DNA of 64,000 nt from Theobroma cacao (Eukaryota > Streptophyta > Magnoliopsida > Malvales > Malvaceae): assembly GCF_000208745.1 (NCBI RefSeq), contig NC_030850.1, positions 36,710,585 to 36,774,584 of the forward strand. Reading direction: 5' to 3'. The notes under the pieces were generated by a model. The model made no database searches and was not told the origin of the DNA. It was given only the letters and a program-made list of their open reading frames with translations. The position numbers and the translations under genes were made by a program. Shown here piece after piece: positions 60,113-64,000 of the stretch (the stretch's first letter is position 1; each line of letters begins with the position of its first letter).

Positions 60113-62052
60113 TGTAATAACTCGGCCCAAATGACATTTGGACTAATGTATCAACATTGTATCAAAATGTGACAAATAGGTCTTTCAAGTTACTTAAAAA
60201 TAATTGAGCTCAAACCATATTCTTATGCTAGGATTTATTAGAATATAAATTAGGGTTAATATAAATTGGTCATTTAAGTTTAGCAGCCCTTTTTCATTTG
60301 GTTGAGAAAATAAATGCATTAAATTGAATTTCACAATAATCTCTTTTTTGTGGTATGATCAGGGGATTTCAACAGCAAGTTTGGAGAATAAAAATTAAAG
60401 ATCATTGCTGGATTCATCATTATGAGGTGAGTAAAACTCTTTTTTAGATCGAAGAAAAATGTTTGATTGATTTTGAAGAATTTGGATTGAAATTGAAAAG
60501 AAAAATCTAACTATAGAATCAAGTATCATATACTGTCCTGTCACTTTGAGCTTGATTATGAAATGATTTATGGAGTTTCAACAGTTTAGTTATAGATGGT
60601 TGGAAAGTTACATGAGTCTATTTTCTAATGAACTAAAAGGAAGTGGATTTTGAATTTCCTATTTAAAGATATGATTTGTTTTTGTAAAGACAGTGCAAAC
60701 TGCTTAGCAGTAACATCAGGGGCAATTTTGAAAATTTTTTGCAGTTTTCCTACGGTGAACTAAGTGTTGCGATTTATATGGATAGAAAGCTTATTAAGTC
60801 CAGTTTCCAATGCATTAAACAAATCTCGATTTCGAGTTTCATAGCTTAAGATATGAGCATTTTAGTGAATGATGTGCAAGCTATTCAAATTTCTAATTTT
60901 GCAGAGTTTGGGTTATTTTGTTTAGTTTCAGGTGATAAATGGATTTTATAGTATTAGATTATTTCTAATATGTTTAAATGATTGTTATTAGGTTTTTGAT
61001 TAATTTAGGAGGAAGCGCATTTGTTAGGACAAAAAGAAGTTAGTATATCTTCACACACTTTATTTGTTTCGAAACTATCGTATATGAATATTTCTTAAAA
61101 GAACCAAATGTTTTATTTCATTATTTTCAGTATATGAAAATAGGGTCAAGCATATGATTATTTTTTGTTTTGAGTTTAATAATACGATAAACAATGATTT
61201 ATGAATGATTTGGTTTTATCATGTGATAGAAAATGGATTTACAAATGATTTGAGTTATACATATGACGAACATTATTTTGTGAATGTTTCGGTTGATTTT
61301 TATGGCGAATGTCAATTTATAAACAAAATGAAATCTTTGATCATTTTTAAAGAATGTTTTAAGAGCTAAGAAATAATCTTTGGGAAGTGGGATAATCAAC
61401 ATTAAACCTAGTTCTATGGTCCTACTAATGGGATATGATAGTTAGTACGTGCACTTGCTAATGGGATATGATAGTTAATAACGATTATGAGAATGATCAG
61501 TCGATACGGCTTTTGTCACTGGATATAATAGTGATTGTAGCTAAGATGATGAAATTTTATGAGTTTCAAAGATTGAAAAATATTTTAAGAATGATATTTA
61601 ATGATTAATGATTTATGAACTTATGAAATCTCTCATTTTTAATATAATTTGTTTTTGAATGAACTATATGATATATAGAAACGATGCTTGATTTAGTGGG
61701 GTTTCATTCTTTCACTTATAGTTTTGCAAATGACTAGAGATTGAGAGCTTTAGAGTTACGAAAGCTAAGAAAACAATTTGGGAAGTCTACCTTAATGTTA
61801 AGATATTGTTAATTTATTGAAACTCTTATTATGTATAATCGATATTTAAGTTTTAATTGTTTAATTTATTGTGTTGGAGATTTTATTGGGACTATAATAA
61901 TTACGTAGACGAGAATGTAAGTATGAAATATTGTTAGTATGATTTCATTTGAGGACTTCTAGAATTATAAAATATAGCAAGGTTTCATATTACTTTGAGA
62001 CTTAGTCTCGAGATAATATGATCGTGTCATGTCTCAATTTCGAGATGTGACA
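60113..62052. mobile_element. Solo LTR of a (probably Gypsy-type) retrotransposon, 1.94 kb
   Basis: It begins TGTAATAACTCGG and ends CTCAATTTCGAGATGTGACA, i.e. TG...CA. It is flanked on both sides by the 5-bp duplication CCTTA, the expected product of LTR-retrotransposon integration. There is no gag-pol sequence, primer-binding site or second LTR, so the internal part was removed by LTR-LTR recombination. The end words TGTAATAAC and GATGTGACA recall plant Gypsy LTRs, from memory. An internal near-duplicate (GCTAATGGGATATGATAGTTA at about 61424-61470, in short pieces) is also present. Confidence 0.85.
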
Positions 62053-62057
62053 CCTTA
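62053..62057. repeat. Target site duplication, right copy (CCTTA)
   Basis: CCTTA follows the TGTGACA end of the solo LTR and is identical to 60108-60112. Confidence 0.85.
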
Positions 62058-62546
62058 CTTGCAGTTCAAGTCTAAATCATCGGAGCTTATATCCGATTGT
62101 ACTTCATTGTATTCAAATTTCGTAAACTTATCCTATCACAACCTGTACTCGAACTTTTCGTACTATAAGTATACCGGTAATATACAACAGGTCAGTATTT
62201 CATTTAATTCCGAACCTTGTTCAACAACATTTTAGCAGTTACCAAGATTCACGAGATAAAAAGGAAAAAGAAAAAAAAAATCAATATAAGATGATGATGT
62301 GCCTTAAAGAGTGTGACAACTTTGTAGACTTGACTGAAGAATGGTAATGGATATCTTTTAAGTAGGTATTTTATGATATTGAATCCGATTATTTAGAATA
62401 TAAATATTTTATATTTAGATTTGAGATAAATATGAATATTAAGTTTTCATACTCGTTTCAGGTTCGAATAAAGTACATGTATAGATGTTTATATATTTGT
62501 TTCTAAAATATAGCATTTGGTTTCAACATACAAATTCTTACCGCAT
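62058..62546. other. Spacer after the solo LTR
   Basis: AT-rich sequence with a 68-codon chance frame; nothing recognised. Confidence 0.5.
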
Positions 62547-64000
62547 GTTTGGTACAGGGAATAGCTAAGCTATTCCTTGTCTATTCTCATGTTTTTTCTT
62601 TACCCCCGTTTGGTAAGCAATGCCATAAGGAATAGTTATTATTTACTATTAACTATTCCTTAACATGGGGTAAAACTTAGGCTTAACTAAACCCAAGCTC
62701 CTCATGGTATTTGCTATTCCATGATTAGGAGAATAACTTTAAAATCTGATAAGACTAAAATACCCATTATAACTTAGAAATATTATAACCCTAGACATAT
62801 AAATATTTCATTTTTTGTCATTTTCCCTTCTTCTTTCTCTCTCTTTCACGTTCTTGCCTCTTTCATTCTCTTTCTAATTTGCACTCATCATCGGAGGATG
62901 ATGGCAGCGACGGACTATGGTGACGACGATGACGGTTCCACTACCGAATATGATCGGACAACGTCGATTTAGTGCTTCTCGACTAAATCCCCACGATCGG
63001 ATCTGGCACTCCACAGCCAGATCCAATTGCGGGAAACTCCGATCTAGCACCTTAATGGCTGGATATGGCCATATGATGCGCCAGATCGACGTTTCATTAC
63101 ATCGGTCACATTTTCGATTGTCGGCCCATGGAGAAGAAGAAAGGTAAAAGGAAAAAAATAAAATAAAAAAGAAAAAATTATTTATAAATTATAAAATATT
63201 AATATTTTATATACAATTTAAACATTATTAATATTAATATGATTAAAATATTAATATTTTAATATTTTAATGTTTTATTTATTAAATTATTAATATATTA
63301 AAATTTTAATGAGTATAAATAAAAAATAAAAAATGCAAATAAAGAAAAAATAAAAATTATACTAATATTTTAATAATAAATTATTAAGTTTTAAATTTTT
63401 AAAATTTTAATAAAAATAAAAATTAAATAATTAAAAAAAAATTGCTTATAGCAATTGGAGATTGATTGAAAAGGTAGCCCGGTCGCCTTTATTTGTCTTT
63501 TGGTATAAATTTTACTAAATTATGTGAAGAGTATTTTTGTTGTTTTAAAAAATAAATATTATTATAATAAAAAATTTAGTTTTTTAATTATATATTATAA
63601 AAATTAATATTTTAAATTTGGGATTAATAATATTTTAATCATAATAATATTAAATTATAAATAAAATATTAATATTTAAACTATTAATAATTAAATTATA
63701 CTAAAATATTAATATTTAAATGATTAATTATTAATATTTTAATTAGATTATAAATTATCAATATTTAAAAAATCTAATCTAAATAAATAATTATATAAAT
63801 AATAAAAGATATTTTTATCTTTTTATTTTCTATTCATTTCTTATTTTAAAGTTATTGTTACCAACTAAATACTGTAATAAGTCATAATAATTGTTCTTGT
63901 TCTATTTTATTCATCGTATCAAATTAAGTAATAGCTATTCTATTCAATTTTCACCTCATTCGATTCTCACATAATAATTATTTTATTATATTCCTATATA
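62547..64000. mobile_element. Palindrome-rich, TTTGGTA-ended element(s), possibly nested MITEs, running to the window edge
   Basis: GTTTGGTACAGGGAATAGCT at 62547 leads into a perfect palindrome GGAATAGCT-A-AGCTATTCC (62558-62576). A second GTTTGGTAAGCAATGCC at 62608 leads into AAGGAATAGTTA...TAACTATTCCTT (arms 12 bp, about 62627-62661). Related AATAGCTATTC words recur near 63930. Between them is a GC-rich island (about 62880-63145) with Asp-rich-looking codons and repeated GATC-TGGC/CCAGATC words, then very AT-rich sequence. No transposase is visible. The right end may lie outside the window. Confidence 0.4.

Overview
This is plant nuclear DNA. It has spliced genes with GT-AG introns, an AT-rich intergenic background and plant-specific families: a MADS-box factor, a plant-type serine carboxypeptidase and CC-NBS-LRR (CNL) resistance genes. 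The gene content points to a eudicot, probably a rosid; I cannot fix the species. There is one assembly gap of 695 N (51688-52382). Exons were assigned by hand from splice signals, reading-frame continuity and family knowledge. The multi-exon models all close in frame.

Layout. 1-0.75 kb: 3' end of a receptor-like kinase (+). 4.1-12.9 kb: a 22-exon SEC31 COPII coat gene (-). 14.6-15.3 kb: a two-exon glyoxalase-I/VOC-family gene (-). 17.6-20.5 kb: an eight-exon SAM-dependent methyltransferase of the METTL13/EEF1A-lysine-methyltransferase type (+). 22.1-26.0 kb: an AGL15-type MADS-box gene (+) with one GC-AG intron and an unusual array of TAGCAA-like motifs upstream. 26.7-27.6 kb: a single-exon BYPASS1-like gene (-). 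31.0-34.3 kb: a seven-exon serine carboxypeptidase of the SCPL40 type (+). These single-copy genes show no operon-like logic. From memory, SEC31B and SCPL40 are adjacent in Arabidopsis (At3g63460/At3g63470), so the 4-34 kb block may be partly conserved.

34.8-59.3 kb is a CNL cluster of the RPP13-like protein 1 (At3g14470-like) type. It holds an LRR relic (-), an intact 1450-residue CNL (-), a broken CNL (-) with a frameshift and a large internal LRR deletion, a nearly full-length CNL (-) with one missing base in the LRR region, and an intact 1381-residue CNL (+) facing the others. Flanks shared between copies show that they arose by local duplication. The 5-6 kb between the minus-strand copies and the plus-strand copy is filled with AT-rich foldback elements of one family, the N gap, and a telo-box block with spliced-looking exons but no recognisable gene.

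59.3-64 kb is repeat-derived. It contains a complete 1.94-kb solo LTR (TG...CA) bounded by a 5-bp target duplication CCTTA, then palindrome-rich TTTGGTA-ended elements running to the window edge. I saw no tRNA, rRNA or transposase/reverse-transcriptase gene. I found no clearly new molecular system. The best leads are the evolution of the CNL cluster, the AGL15 upstream motif array and the orphan telo-box block.
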